Of a stretch of DNA of 48,101 bases, positions 1 through 6,876 are shown piece by piece (the stretch's first letter is position 1; every line of letters starts with the position of its first letter). Below the pieces are notes generated by a model that made no database searches, was not told the origin of the DNA, and saw only the letters and a program-made list of their open reading frames with translations. Where the stretch lies: NCBI GenBank assembly GCA_949741915.1, contig CATJOM010000039.1, positions 1-48,101 on the forward strand, in the 5' to 3' direction. The stretch comes from an uncultured Candidatus Melainabacteria bacterium. Lineage in GTDB: Bacteria > Cyanobacteriota > Vampirovibrionia > Gastranaerophilales > Gastranaerophilaceae. The translations under genes and the position numbers were made by a program.

Positions 1-375
1 CCCTCCACTCACATTAACATTCTCACTAAACTTCTTTGTCATGACAGGTGCTAATGCTGCCATCAACAATGAAGCAACCAACAATGCCATGAGCATTTCT
101 ACAAGGGAGAAGGCTGGTTGAGTGCTTATTCTTTTATGAATGCAATTTTTGTTAAACAGATGTGAAGCTACTTTATGATAACTCATCTTGTATAAAAATA
201 GGATTTTGTTAAAAGGAAGCAAGTTCAGCATTATGGCTGTATATTGCGATGTAGAATGTGAACAGTCTTTTGATGCCTTATGCTCTGTGTAGACTGAATT
301 CATTAAAGGCGACATGCCAAAGTGTACTTGTTTTGGGAATTTGTTAATTAACGATTTTAGTGATTTAATTACCAT
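1..375 (-). CDS. Prepilin-like protein, N-terminal part (cut by window edge)
   Basis: The reading frame is open from an ATG at 375 to the window edge, giving the first 125 residues; the rest lies outside. An AAGGA sequence sits about 8 bases before the ATG. Near residue 89 there is a type IV prepilin/pseudopilin N-terminus, A|FSLVEMLMALLVASLLMAA, with the conserved Glu at mature position 5 and a hydrophobic helix. It is nearly identical there to the glycine-rich prepilin-like protein at 31144-33858. The 88 residues before the cleavage site are unlike that paralogue and are far longer than a usual prepilin leader. An internal start at Met64 would shorten the leader to 25 residues. By family knowledge a prepilin peptidase (one is encoded at 10390-11379) would cleave before the Phe. 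The mature part is probably a glycine-rich surface or pseudopilin protein like its paralogue, but this cannot be seen here. Confidence 0.75.
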   Translation of the reverse strand, partial: MVIKSLKSLINKFPKQVHFGMSPLMNSVYTEHKASKDCSHSTSQYTAIMLNLLPFNKILFLYKMSYHKVASHLFNKNCIHKRISTQPAFSLVEMLMALLVASLLMAALAPVMTKKFSENVNVSGG

Positions 376-445
376 CTTTTATTCCTTATATTTTTATCTA
401 TCATTGTTTCCATTAAATATTGATTTTATTTTCTGCTTTTTGTGA

Positions 446-667
446 TTATTGAGTAGACTCTGAAATGAATTCACCATAACAAGTGGTTATTGGGTTTGTT
501 GGTTCCTGTATTATTTTTATTGGACAGATGCTCAAACTACTGCAAGGAGTTTTATTTTGTACGAAATCAAAGAATTTCGACAAAAGGCTACAAAATTTAA
601 CATGAGTTGTGTTTTGATGTGAAATTCGAATATCTTTCCAATGTTCTGCTACATTTTTGTTTTCCAA
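446..667 (-). CDS. Doubtful small open frame, 73 aa
   Basis: An open frame begins with TTG at 667 and has no clear ribosome binding site. It lies upstream of the prepilin-like gene in the same direction, 70 bases away. I recognise no domain. Part of its DNA (about 545-600) loosely resembles a stretch of the non-coding island near 34165-34225, so it may be a decayed repeat rather than a gene. Confidence 0.25.
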   Translation of the reverse strand: MENKNVAEHWKDIRISHQNTTHVKFCSLLSKFFDFVQNKTPCSSLSICPIKIIQEPTNPITTCYGEFISESTQ

Positions 668-710
668 CTTATCTTTTTATAATGTTTTAGTTTATAAAAA
701 CATGTGAAAA

Positions 711-747
711 ATAATGCCTAACTGTATAATATACTATTGGGCATTAT
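711..747. promoter_or_regulatory. Inverted repeat around a TATAAT box, putative operator
   Basis: ATAATGCC at 711-718 and GGCATTAT at 740-747 form perfect 8-base arms. A TATAAT lies between them at 725-730. A dyad over a promoter box upstream of a small HTH gene (827) fits an autoregulatory operator, but no binding evidence exists here. Confidence 0.35.
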
Positions 748-826
748 AATTCAAGTATTTTTATACTATGTAGTAGGATTATTTTCTTTAAGCCTCTAGC
801 GGAGAATATTTAAAACAGGGGGCAAA

Positions 827-1147
827 ATGACGGACAATATCAAAAAGCTTTTAGGGAAAAGGATTAAAGAAATAAGACTAAAAAGGAAGCTAACACAGGA
901 AAAGCTGGCTGAAATGGTGGACATAGGTACGCCAAATATTAGTTATATTGAAACAGGCAAATTTGCGCCCGCTATTGACACATTGCAGAAAATAGCTGAT
1001 GCGTTGAATGTTTCGCCATATGAACTTTATATGTTTGAGGCCTTGAAAAGCGCTGATGAAATAAAAGATGAAATGTTTAATGCCCTCGAAAAAGATGAAG
1101 ATTTGTTGCGACTAATTTACAAAATTTACAAATCTGTCAAGGTTTAA
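827..1147 (+). CDS. XRE-family helix-turn-helix regulator, 106 aa
   Basis: The N-terminal 65 residues are a Cro/C1-type HTH: a GKRIKEIRLKRKLTQEKLAE first helix pair, then a recognition helix around PNISYIETGKFAPAIDTL and the usual LQKIADALNVSPYELY ending. The C-terminal 40 residues are acidic and helical (KDEMFNALEKDEDLL) and may serve in dimerisation or partner binding. A GGGGG run lies just before the ATG, unlike the other small XRE genes here, which have no visible ribosome binding site. The gene stops 10 bases before the convergent gene at 1158. An inverted repeat about 85-115 bases upstream may be its operator. The target genes are unknown; the flanking prepilin-like gene is one candidate. 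Confidence 0.85.
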   Translation: MTDNIKKLLGKRIKEIRLKRKLTQEKLAEMVDIGTPNISYIETGKFAPAIDTLQKIADALNVSPYELYMFEALKSADEIKDEMFNALEKDEDLLRLIYKIYKSVKV

Positions 1148-1157
1148 TGAATTTATG

Positions 1158-1403
1158 TCAGGGTATAAGATCATTATTTTCGAAAATATTTTTCTTTTCT
1201 AAGTCTTTAGGGTCACAATGTATTAAATATCCGCATTTTATACAGGCAAGAACCGTATTTGTAGAATCTATTGCAGAAAAAATATGTTCACACTTTTCTT
1301 CTGCAGCTTGTTCTTTGCTTTCTGTTTCAAGGGTGATATTTTGATGGTTTTTTTTGTTTTTTATTTTTTCTTTTATTTTAAAAAATAGCTCTATAATATA
1401 CAT
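1158..1403 (-). CDS. Small Cys-rich (zinc-ribbon-like) protein, 81 aa
   Basis: The first 35 residues are basic and helical. The second half has a C-x-H, then C-x2-C and a further Cys (CEHIFS, CIKCGYLIHC), which resembles a small zinc-binding knuckle. The composition looks like a real protein and the frame is complete. It starts 31 bases from the divergent gene at 1435, with a palindromic ATTATAAT between them acting as a likely shared promoter element. I do not recognise the family; the function is unknown. Confidence 0.6.
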   Translation of the reverse strand: MYIIELFFKIKEKIKNKKNHQNITLETESKEQAAEEKCEHIFSAIDSTNTVLACIKCGYLIHCDPKDLEKKNIFENNDLIP

Positions 1404-1417
1404 AAACTTATTTTTAA

Positions 1418-1425
1418 ATTATAAT
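1418..1425. promoter_or_regulatory. Palindromic -10 box shared by divergent genes
   Basis: ATTATAAT is its own reverse complement and therefore places TATAAT on both strands. On the plus strand it ends 9 bases before the ATG at 1435; on the minus strand it ends about 15 bases before the ATG at 1403. No good -35 is visible on either side. The plus-strand transcript would be leaderless or nearly so. Confidence 0.5.
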
Positions 1426-1434
1426 CTAATTGTT

Positions 1435-2241
1435 ATGAAAAATAAAAGCGAAATTCTTATATCATCAACGGTTGATTTCCATAATATATACGGTGCTGTT
1501 GAAACCGCGAATGAATTGGGCCTTGGCCTTGAAATCAGCCGATTTGGAAAATTAAGGGAAATTGAAGATAATTTTGATGAAACCCTTTCCATATATAAAG
1601 ATGCGGTTAAAGATTTAGAGAATGGGCTTACTTTACATGGTTTTTTTTCTAATCTTTGCGTGTGCTCTAAAGATCCTTTGATTAGAGAGGCTTCAATTAA
1701 AAGGTATTACCAAAGCTTTGAAATAGCAGCAGAGCTTGGTGCAAAGACTGTTGTTTTTCACACATGTTTTAATAACCTTCTTATGCAGCAGCAGTATAGA
1801 GATAATTTTTTTATGAGCACTCTTGAATTTTATAAAGAATTTATTCCAAATTTTGAAAAAGAGGGTATTGTTGCGACGATTGAAAATGTTCATGAGAAAG
1901 ACAATGAAATGATAAGAAGTGTTATTGCTGCTATTAATTCACCTAATTTAAAAGCAACAATTGATATCGGGCATTGCAATATTCATTCGCAAATTCCTGT
2001 GTCCGAGTGGATTAAAGATTATGGTATTATGCTTCATCATATGCATTTTCATAATAATTACGGAAACGAGGATGCACATAGTTCTTTGAAAAAAGGGTCC
2101 CTTGAAATCAAACCCGTTTTAGAGACTTTAAAAACAATGGAATTATATCCACAGATAACATTCGAAATATTTGACAGAGATGATTTGTATGAAAGCGTTG
2201 CATATTTCAAGGAGCTTCATAAAGAAGTATATGGTGAATAA
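1435..2241 (+). CDS. Sugar phosphate isomerase/epimerase-like TIM-barrel protein, 268 aa
   Basis: This belongs to the xylose isomerase-like TIM-barrel (AP endonuclease family 2) fold. The expected metal and catalytic residues are visible at strand ends: TIENVHE (Glu), TIDIGHCNIHS (Asp and His), HHMHFHNN (His) and TFEIFD (Glu). Family members isomerise or epimerise sugars or cleave abasic DNA; the substrate cannot be told from sequence, and the length of about 270 favours the sugar isomerase branch over endonuclease IV. I chose the ATG at 1435 because the upstream extension to 1354 runs through the divergent gene and its promoter. There is no ribosome binding site; a TATAAT ends 9 bases before the ATG. 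Confidence 0.8.
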   Translation: MKNKSEILISSTVDFHNIYGAVETANELGLGLEISRFGKLREIEDNFDETLSIYKDAVKDLENGLTLHGFFSNLCVCSKDPLIREASIKRYYQSFEIAAELGAKTVVFHTCFNNLLMQQQYRDNFFMSTLEFYKEFIPNFEKEGIVATIENVHEKDNEMIRSVIAAINSPNLKATIDIGHCNIHSQIPVSEWIKDYGIMLHHMHFHNNYGNEDAHSSLKKGSLEIKPVLETLKTMELYPQITFEIFDRDDLYESVAYFKELHKEVYGE

Positions 2242-2261
2242 AATAATAAGCATTATTATTT
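2241..2261 (+). terminator. AT-only hairpin at the stop codon
   Basis: AAATAATAA and TTATTATTT form a perfect 9-base stem with a GCA loop directly after the TIM-barrel gene. The stem contains no G-C pairs and is not followed by a long T run, so it is a weak terminator at best. Confidence 0.35.
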
Positions 2262-2322
2262 CCTAGAGCTATTGGTGGTATAGCGGGGATTTTTAGCTTT
2301 AAGACAAACAATTTTTTTTGAT

Positions 2323-2356
2323 AAGCCGTGCATTTGTGCGGCTTTCGTTATTTTAG
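2323..2356 (+). terminator. Hairpin terminator between convergent genes
   Basis: AAGCCG and CGGCTT form a stem around a 10-base loop, followed by TTCGTTATTTT. It lies between the TIM-barrel gene and the convergent 59-residue gene and may serve both. Confidence 0.5.
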
Positions 2357-2374
2357 ATGAAAAATTTTGTTATT

Positions 2375-2554
2375 TTAATGATTGCTGATTATTTTTTTAA
2401 ATTCGTCAAGCTTTGCCTTTATTTTTTCAACAATTATGGTCGCCTCGAGGTCGTTTTTCTTTTCCGCCCAGGCGTCAAGCAAATTTATTGAGGCAGAGAC
2501 ATCTTGGTAGATTTCTTCAACAGCAATAAATTCATCCATTGTAAAATTTTCCAT
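2375..2554 (-). CDS. Small acidic helical protein, 59 aa
   Basis: The frame starts at an ATG with a perfect AGGAGG a few bases upstream, the strongest ribosome binding site in this part of the window. The sequence is helical and charged, with MENFTMDEFIAVEEIYQDVS near the start and KIKAKLDEFKKIISNH at the end, and a single Trp. There is no signal peptide or membrane segment. It is divergent from the XRE regulator at 2630, 75 bases away, and could be controlled by it. I recognise no family. Confidence 0.6.
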   Translation of the reverse strand: MENFTMDEFIAVEEIYQDVSASINLLDAWAEKKNDLEATIIVEKIKAKLDEFKKIISNH

Positions 2555-2588
2555 AAATCCTCCTGATTCTATTTACTTTCCGAATTGG

Positions 2589-2617
2589 TTGTTCGGTTGT
2601 TAAAATAACAATAACAT
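2589..2617 (+). promoter_or_regulatory. Putative promoter of the first tandem XRE gene
   Basis: TTGTTC at 2589-2594 and TAACAT at 2612-2617 are separated by 17 bases. The predicted start of transcription is only about 6 bases before the ATG at 2630. Confidence 0.4.
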
Positions 2618-2629
2618 TAGCATGGAAAT

Positions 2630-2848
2630 ATGACAAGCGGTATAGAAAAAATTATGAAAAATTTGGGTGCAAATATCCGTAAACACAGAAAGGAATTAAA
2701 GCTTACCCAGTTTGAACTTAGCATTCAGGCAGATGTGACAGAGGATTACATACAGTTTCTTGAAACGGGAAAAAGAAAGCCAAGCTTAGATGTTTTGGCA
2801 AGGATAGCTGACGCACTAAAGGTTGAACCATACGAATTGCTAATGTAA
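2630..2848 (+). CDS. XRE-family HTH regulator, 72 aa (tandem copy 1)
   Basis: This is a single-domain Cro/C1-type HTH: NIRKHRKELKLTQFELSIQA forms helices 1-2, TEDYIQFLETGKRKPSLDVL the recognition helix and following turn, and ARIADALKVEPYELL the last helix. It has no effector domain. It is 53/72 identical to the next gene at 2915, so the two arose by tandem duplication. Divergence is concentrated in residues that may touch DNA (for example Gln42 versus Arg42). No ribosome binding site is visible. Confidence 0.85.
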   Translation: MTSGIEKIMKNLGANIRKHRKELKLTQFELSIQADVTEDYIQFLETGKRKPSLDVLARIADALKVEPYELLM

Positions 2849-2884
2849 AATGTTCTATTTCTACCGTAACTATTTATTACGGTT

Positions 2885-2908
2885 TTGACTTTATATTAGC
2901 ACTATTAT
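2885..2908 (+). promoter_or_regulatory. Putative leaderless promoter of the second tandem XRE gene
   Basis: TTGACT at 2885-2890 is followed after 12 bases by TATTAT at 2903-2908, or after 15 bases by TATAAA at 2906-2911. TATTAT ends 6 bases before the ATG at 2915, which would put transcription start on or next to the start codon. Confidence 0.4.
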
Positions 2909-2914
2909 AAAAAC

Positions 2915-3133
2915 ATGGCAAGTGGTGAAGAGAAAATTTTAAAGAATCTTGGTGTTAATATACGCAAATATCGGAAAATTTCAAAATTAACACAACGCGA
3001 ACTTGGTATCCAAGTGGATGTAACAGAAGATTACATACGTTTTTTAGAGACAGGAAGAAACACTCCAAGTATGCAAGTTTTAGGCAGACTTGCTGATGCT
3101 CTTAAAATAGAGCCGTATGAACTATTAATGTAG
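2915..3133 (+). CDS. XRE-family HTH regulator, 72 aa (tandem copy 2)
   Basis: This is a single HTH domain: NIRKYRKISKLTQRELGIQV, then TEDYIRFLETGRNTPSMQVL and GRLADALKIEPYELL. It is the tandem paralogue of the gene at 2630, about 74% identical in protein. There is no ribosome binding site. A TATTAT box lies 6 bases before the ATG. The gene ends 20 bases before the convergent histidine kinase gene. Its targets are unknown. Confidence 0.85.
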   Translation: MASGEEKILKNLGVNIRKYRKISKLTQRELGIQVDVTEDYIRFLETGRNTPSMQVLGRLADALKIEPYELLM

Positions 3134-3153
3134 ATTTTATCGCAAGCTTGAAT

Positions 3154-4968
3154 TTATGCTTGGGCTTCTTTTGCTATCTCTTCTTCATTTTCTTTTGTAG
3201 GGTTTATTGGAAGATAGAAGCCGAAGGTTGAGCCTTGATTTAGTTCTGATTCTACAAAAACCTTGCCCTGATGGTGCTTTTCAATTGTTACTTTTACAAG
3301 ATGAAGCCCAAGACCTGTGCCTTTGATTGTATGTGTGTCATTTTCAACGCGGTAAAATCTGTCAAAAATCTTTTTTTGATGTTCTTTTGAGATGCCTATT
3401 CCCTTATCAGATACTGTAATTTTAACATAATCAGGGTTTTGCTCTGAAATCGCAGCCTTTATATCAATTGGTGAATTTTTTGGGGCATACTTAATTGCAT
3501 TTGTAACAAGGTTGGAGATTACTCTTTCGATGCTTTCTTCGTTATATGGAATCTTGGGGATGTTGTTGTCTTTTTCAACAATAAAATTAATGCTTTTCTC
3601 CTGTGCTAAAACTTTCAGGTTTGAGAGGGTTTTTTCTAATGTAAGCATTATGTCACCGTTTTGCTTCTCATAGCGTGTGTTTGATTCAAGCTTTGAAAAA
3701 TCCAATATATCATTCACCATATTATTCAGGCGGATGATTTCCTGATTTATCACGCCGATAAATTCTTTTTGTTCCTCAAATTTGAATTCATCACCAAAGT
3801 TGTAAAGTGTATCAATATAGCTTCTTAAGATGGTTAGAGGGGTTCTGAGCTCATGGGAAACGTTTGATATAAAATCGCTTTTTAGCTTGTCAACTTCGGC
3901 TTCTTTCGTGATATCAATCAAGACAATGATATAGCCCAAATAATCGTGAGATTTTGAAAACATGGGCGAAATTACTGATTTTATAATCCTTGTGTTCACC
4001 TCAACATTGAATTCCAGCGGTTTTTTCTCTATTATTTCAAGTGGGGTTTTTTTGAAGGTTTCTATTTCATTCTTAAAGCAGACTGTTCCTTCTGTATCAA
4101 CATAATCAGCAAAGGATGTGTTTATTATTTCATTATGTTTGATTGATAGAATGTGTTCGGCGATGGGGTTTACAAGGACGGCAGCATCATTGCTATCACA
4201 TACGACAACGCCATTTGCAATATTCATTAATACAGATTCAAATTTATTCCTTTCAAGGGTTAATTCTTCTATGTTTTGTTCTTCGTATCTGTGCAGCCTG
4301 CTTGACATATCATTGAAGGCATTAAATAATTCTTTAATTTCACCTGACGCGTCTTTATGTTCCAGTGTTGTTCCAAATCTGCCTTTTGATATGGCTTTTA
4401 CGCCGTGGTGCAGCGTTGCCAACTCTCTTGTGATTAAGAATGTATTAATTAATATGACGGCGGTAAAAACTGCCCAGACAAGGGTAAAGACAATAAACAT
4501 TGAATTTTTAGTGGTTTTTGCAACAGAGGATGCCATTGTTGCATTCAGGCCTATTTCTACCGTTCCGTCAATTTTGCCCTTTGAATTTGTGATTGGCACA
4601 GAAAGGTTTGTTTTGGTGTGTTCTGCCCTGTCTTTAAAATTATTGGTTGATGTAAAAATGATGTTGTCTTTATTATCTTTAAAGGTTATGAATGAGATGT
4701 CAGCATTACTCTCTAGTATTGAAACGGAATGGGATTTTAGTATTGCGCGTTTTTCTTCCTTGGTTTTATCTTTAGTTAACTCATAGCTTTGCATAGCAAT
4801 TGTTTTACCTAGGAGCTGTCCGAAATTTGCATAGCTCTCGTATAGTTTCTCTTGAATTTTACTTATTGCAAAGATTGAGACTGCAATTATTAAAATCGTT
4901 GATATCAAAAGGCCTGCAGCTATAAGCCTATTTTGTTTTGTGTTATCAAAATTAATCTGTAACTTCAT
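3154..4968 (-). CDS. Membrane sensor histidine kinase (HAMP-PAS-HisKA-HATPase), 604 aa
   Basis: Two membrane helices (about residues 16-36 and 157-180) flank a sensor region of about 120 residues outside the membrane. A HAMP linker (about 180-232), a PAS domain (about 240-355), and the kinase core follow. The phosphorylated His is His372 in VSHELRTPLT. The ATP-binding boxes are complete: Asn490 in NLVTNAIKYAP, DKGIGI at 521, FDRFYR at 535 and GTGLGL at 550. The architecture is that of PhoR/ResE/VicK-type kinases. No response regulator is adjacent, so its partner lies elsewhere. It is divergent from smpB, and the two share a perfectly palindromic promoter. The signal sensed is unknown. Confidence 0.92.
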   Translation of the reverse strand: MKLQINFDNTKQNRLIAAGLLISTILIIAVSIFAISKIQEKLYESYANFGQLLGKTIAMQSYELTKDKTKEEKRAILKSHSVSILESNADISFITFKDNKDNIIFTSTNNFKDRAEHTKTNLSVPITNSKGKIDGTVEIGLNATMASSVAKTTKNSMFIVFTLVWAVFTAVILINTFLITRELATLHHGVKAISKGRFGTTLEHKDASGEIKELFNAFNDMSSRLHRYEEQNIEELTLERNKFESVLMNIANGVVVCDSNDAAVLVNPIAEHILSIKHNEIINTSFADYVDTEGTVCFKNEIETFKKTPLEIIEKKPLEFNVEVNTRIIKSVISPMFSKSHDYLGYIIVLIDITKEAEVDKLKSDFISNVSHELRTPLTILRSYIDTLYNFGDEFKFEEQKEFIGVINQEIIRLNNMVNDILDFSKLESNTRYEKQNGDIMLTLEKTLSNLKVLAQEKSINFIVEKDNNIPKIPYNEESIERVISNLVTNAIKYAPKNSPIDIKAAISEQNPDYVKITVSDKGIGISKEHQKKIFDRFYRVENDTHTIKGTGLGLHLVKVTIEKHHQGKVFVESELNQGSTFGFYLPINPTKENEEEIAKEAQA

Positions 4969-4978
4969 AGCAATTGAT

Positions 4979-5010
4979 ATTATACCATACGCAGATTACT
5001 ATGGTATAAT
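4979..5010. promoter_or_regulatory. Symmetric divergent promoter with extended -10 boxes
   Basis: ATTATACCATA at 4979-4989 and TATGGTATAAT at 5000-5010 are perfect 11-base inverted arms with a 10-base spacer. Each arm carries an extended -10 element, TGGTATAAT, one reading into smpB and one into the histidine kinase gene. The plus box ends 7 bases before the smpB ATG at 5018; the minus box ends 10 bases before the kinase ATG at 4968. Both transcripts would have almost no leader. The dyad could also be a repressor operator. Confidence 0.6.
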
Positions 5011-5017
5011 GTTTTCT

Positions 5018-5470
5018 ATGACAATAAAGCAAACAAAAAAAATAATAACTACAAACAAAAAAGCCTTTCATGACTATACTGTTTTTGAAAAGTATACTGC
5101 AGGCATGGTTTTATTTGGCACTGAAATTAAATCAATAAGAAAAGGTGCTATTAATTTAAAGGATAGCTTTGCAAAGGTTGAGGATATGGAGGTATTTCTC
5201 TATAATTGCCATATTAGCCCGTTTGAAGGGGGAAACAGAAATAATCATGACCCTGAGCGCACAAGGAAGCTACTTTTAAATAAAAGAGAAATTTTAAAGA
5301 TTCTTGGAAAGGTAAAGCAGGATAATTATACAATTATCCCTCTTGAGTTGTTTATAGAAAGAGGGTTTGCAAAGCTTGAAATAGGCTTATGCAAGGGTAA
5401 AAAACTTCATGATAAAAGAGAAACTATTAAGAAAAAGGATATACAAAGAGAGCTTGATAGATATAAATAG
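5018..5470 (+). CDS. smpB: SsrA-binding protein SmpB, 150 aa
   Basis: SmpB binds tmRNA and brings it to ribosomes stalled on broken messages. The family core is clear: NKKAFHDYTVFEKYTAGMVL, then GTEIKSIRKGAINLKDSFAK, LLLNKREI and GLCKGKKLHDKRETIKKKD with the basic C-terminal tail that follows the mRNA channel. The ATG at 5018 gives the usual family length of about 150; an upstream extension would run across the promoter. There is no ribosome binding site; an extended -10 box ends 7 bases before the ATG, implying a leaderless message. The tmRNA gene itself is not in the window. Confidence 0.95.
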   Translation: MTIKQTKKIITTNKKAFHDYTVFEKYTAGMVLFGTEIKSIRKGAINLKDSFAKVEDMEVFLYNCHISPFEGGNRNNHDPERTRKLLLNKREILKILGKVKQDNYTIIPLELFIERGFAKLEIGLCKGKKLHDKRETIKKKDIQRELDRYK

Positions 5471-5480
5471 TTACATTTTA

Positions 5481-5509
5481 TTGACATTAGGCTGTGTAAA
5501 TTTTACACT
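5481..5509 (+). promoter_or_regulatory. Promoter with overlapping dyad, upstream of the NSS symporter
   Basis: TTGACA at 5481-5486 and TACACT at 5504-5509 are 17 bases apart. The perfect dyad GTGTAAA-T-TTTACAC at 5494-5508 lies in the spacer and overlaps the -10 box, as expected for a repressor operator. TATACT at 5510-5515 is an alternative -10. Confidence 0.5.
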
Positions 5510-5550
5510 TATACTACACATGTAAAGAATATTATAGGAATTAGAAGAAA

Positions 5551-6876
5551 ATGGCTATAGAGAGAAGTGCTGCAAAACGTCCAAATTGGTCATCCGGATT
5601 TGCTTTTATAATGGCAACATTGGGATGTGCTGTGGGGCTTGGCAATATATGGCGTTTTCCATATGTTATGGGCCGAAACGGAGGTGCTGTTTTTCTCCTT
5701 ATGTATATTCTTCTAACAATTTTTATATGTTCAATTCCGCTTCTTTGCGAATTATTACTGGGGAAGCAGATGAGGCGCGGTGTTATCCGCTCATATGAAA
5801 AAATTAATCAGAAATTTAGTATATTTGGCTGGTTGTGCTTTATAACTTCAATTTTTATACCTTGTTTTTATTTTGTTGTTGGCGGTTGGACTGTTAATTA
5901 TATATTGATATATCTTTTTAATAATGTGCCAACAGATCAAGCTGCTTATTTTGCAGAATTTGCTGCAAGGCCTTACCTGCCATTATTTTTTGGCATAGTA
6001 TTTTTGCTTTTGTGCGCAGCATTTCCATTTAGAGGTGTGAATAAAGGTATTGAAAAGGCAAATAACATTATAATGCCTATTTTTATTGTTATGTTACTTT
6101 TGCTTGCTGGTATAGGATTATTTTTGCCAAATTCTATTGAGGGTTTAAAGTTTATGTTTGCACCTGATTTTAGCAAATTCAACTTTACAACTATTCTTAC
6201 AGCTCTTGGCCAGGCCTTATTTACTCTTAGTGTTGGGATGGGGTGTTTGGTTACTTATGGGAGTTATCTTAAGAAAGACAATGATATAATAAAATCTTCC
6301 GGCCTTTTGATTTTAGGAAATACTGTAATTGCTGTCCTTGCTGGGATAATGATATTTCCTGCAGTGTTTTCTTTTAATCTTGAGCCGAGTGCTGGCGCTG
6401 GTCTTGTGTTTATCACTCTGCCTAAGGTATTTTCAGCTATTCCTTTTGGGAATGTTTTTGGTCTGATGTTTTTTATTTTATTATTCTTTGCTGCTCTAAC
6501 ATCAGGTATTAGCCTTCTTGAGGTGAGCATAGCAGCTATTTTGGAAAAGTTTAAGATATCAAGAAAAATGGCAACGGTTATTATGTCATCAATAATTCTT
6601 GTGTTTATGATTCCTGCAGCACTATCATTTGGGCCTCTTTCTGGATACAAGATTTTTAATATGACATTTTTTGATGCTATGGATTTTACGGCTTCAAACA
6701 TCCTCCTGCCTTTGAATACTATCATATTATGCTTTGTTGTAGGCTGGATTTTAAAACCCAAGATGGAGCTTTTGACAAACAATGAAATGTTTTATAAGGT
6801 ATTTAACTTCTTATTAAAATTCATTGTTCCTCCAGTCTTGATTTTATTAATGCTTTTTGGCCTTGGGATAGTTTAA
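5551..6876 (+). CDS. Sodium-dependent amino-acid transporter, NSS (LeuT/MhsT) family, 441 aa
   Basis: NSS symporters couple uptake of amino acids to sodium entry. The first membrane helix has the family signature GCAVGLGNIWRFPYVMGRNG, which forms part of the sodium and substrate sites. About 11 hydrophobic helices follow, matching the bacterial MhsT-like length of about 440. The Gly/Ser-rich broken helix 6 (ALGQALFTLSVGMGCLVTYG) is also present. A purine-rich AGGAATTAGAAGAAA precedes the ATG. The promoter carries a dyad, suggesting control by a repressor. The substrate is not determined by sequence; small hydrophobic amino acids are common. Confidence 0.92.
   Translation: MAIERSAAKRPNWSSGFAFIMATLGCAVGLGNIWRFPYVMGRNGGAVFLLMYILLTIFICSIPLLCELLLGKQMRRGVIRSYEKINQKFSIFGWLCFITSIFIPCFYFVVGGWTVNYILIYLFNNVPTDQAAYFAEFAARPYLPLFFGIVFLLLCAAFPFRGVNKGIEKANNIIMPIFIVMLLLLAGIGLFLPNSIEGLKFMFAPDFSKFNFTTILTALGQALFTLSVGMGCLVTYGSYLKKDNDIIKSSGLLILGNTVIAVLAGIMIFPAVFSFNLEPSAGAGLVFITLPKVFSAIPFGNVFGLMFFILLFFAALTSGISLLEVSIAAILEKFKISRKMATVIMSSIILVFMIPAALSFGPLSGYKIFNMTFFDAMDFTASNILLPLNTIILCFVVGWILKPKMELLTNNEMFYKVFNFLLKFIVPPVLILLMLFGLGIV

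Noticed and set aside
1354-1434. Longer N-terminus for the TIM-barrel protein
   Set aside because: It would overlap the divergent gene and consists of low-complexity hydrophobic residues; MKNKSEILIS at 1435 begins the fold.
4118-4786. 222-codon plus-strand frame inside the histidine kinase gene
   Set aside because: It is a shadow of the kinase, whose domains are complete on the other strand.
4940-5017. Longer SmpB start giving 176 residues
   Set aside because: The extension crosses the divergent promoter and its -10 box; the ATG at 5018 gives the family's normal N-terminus and length.
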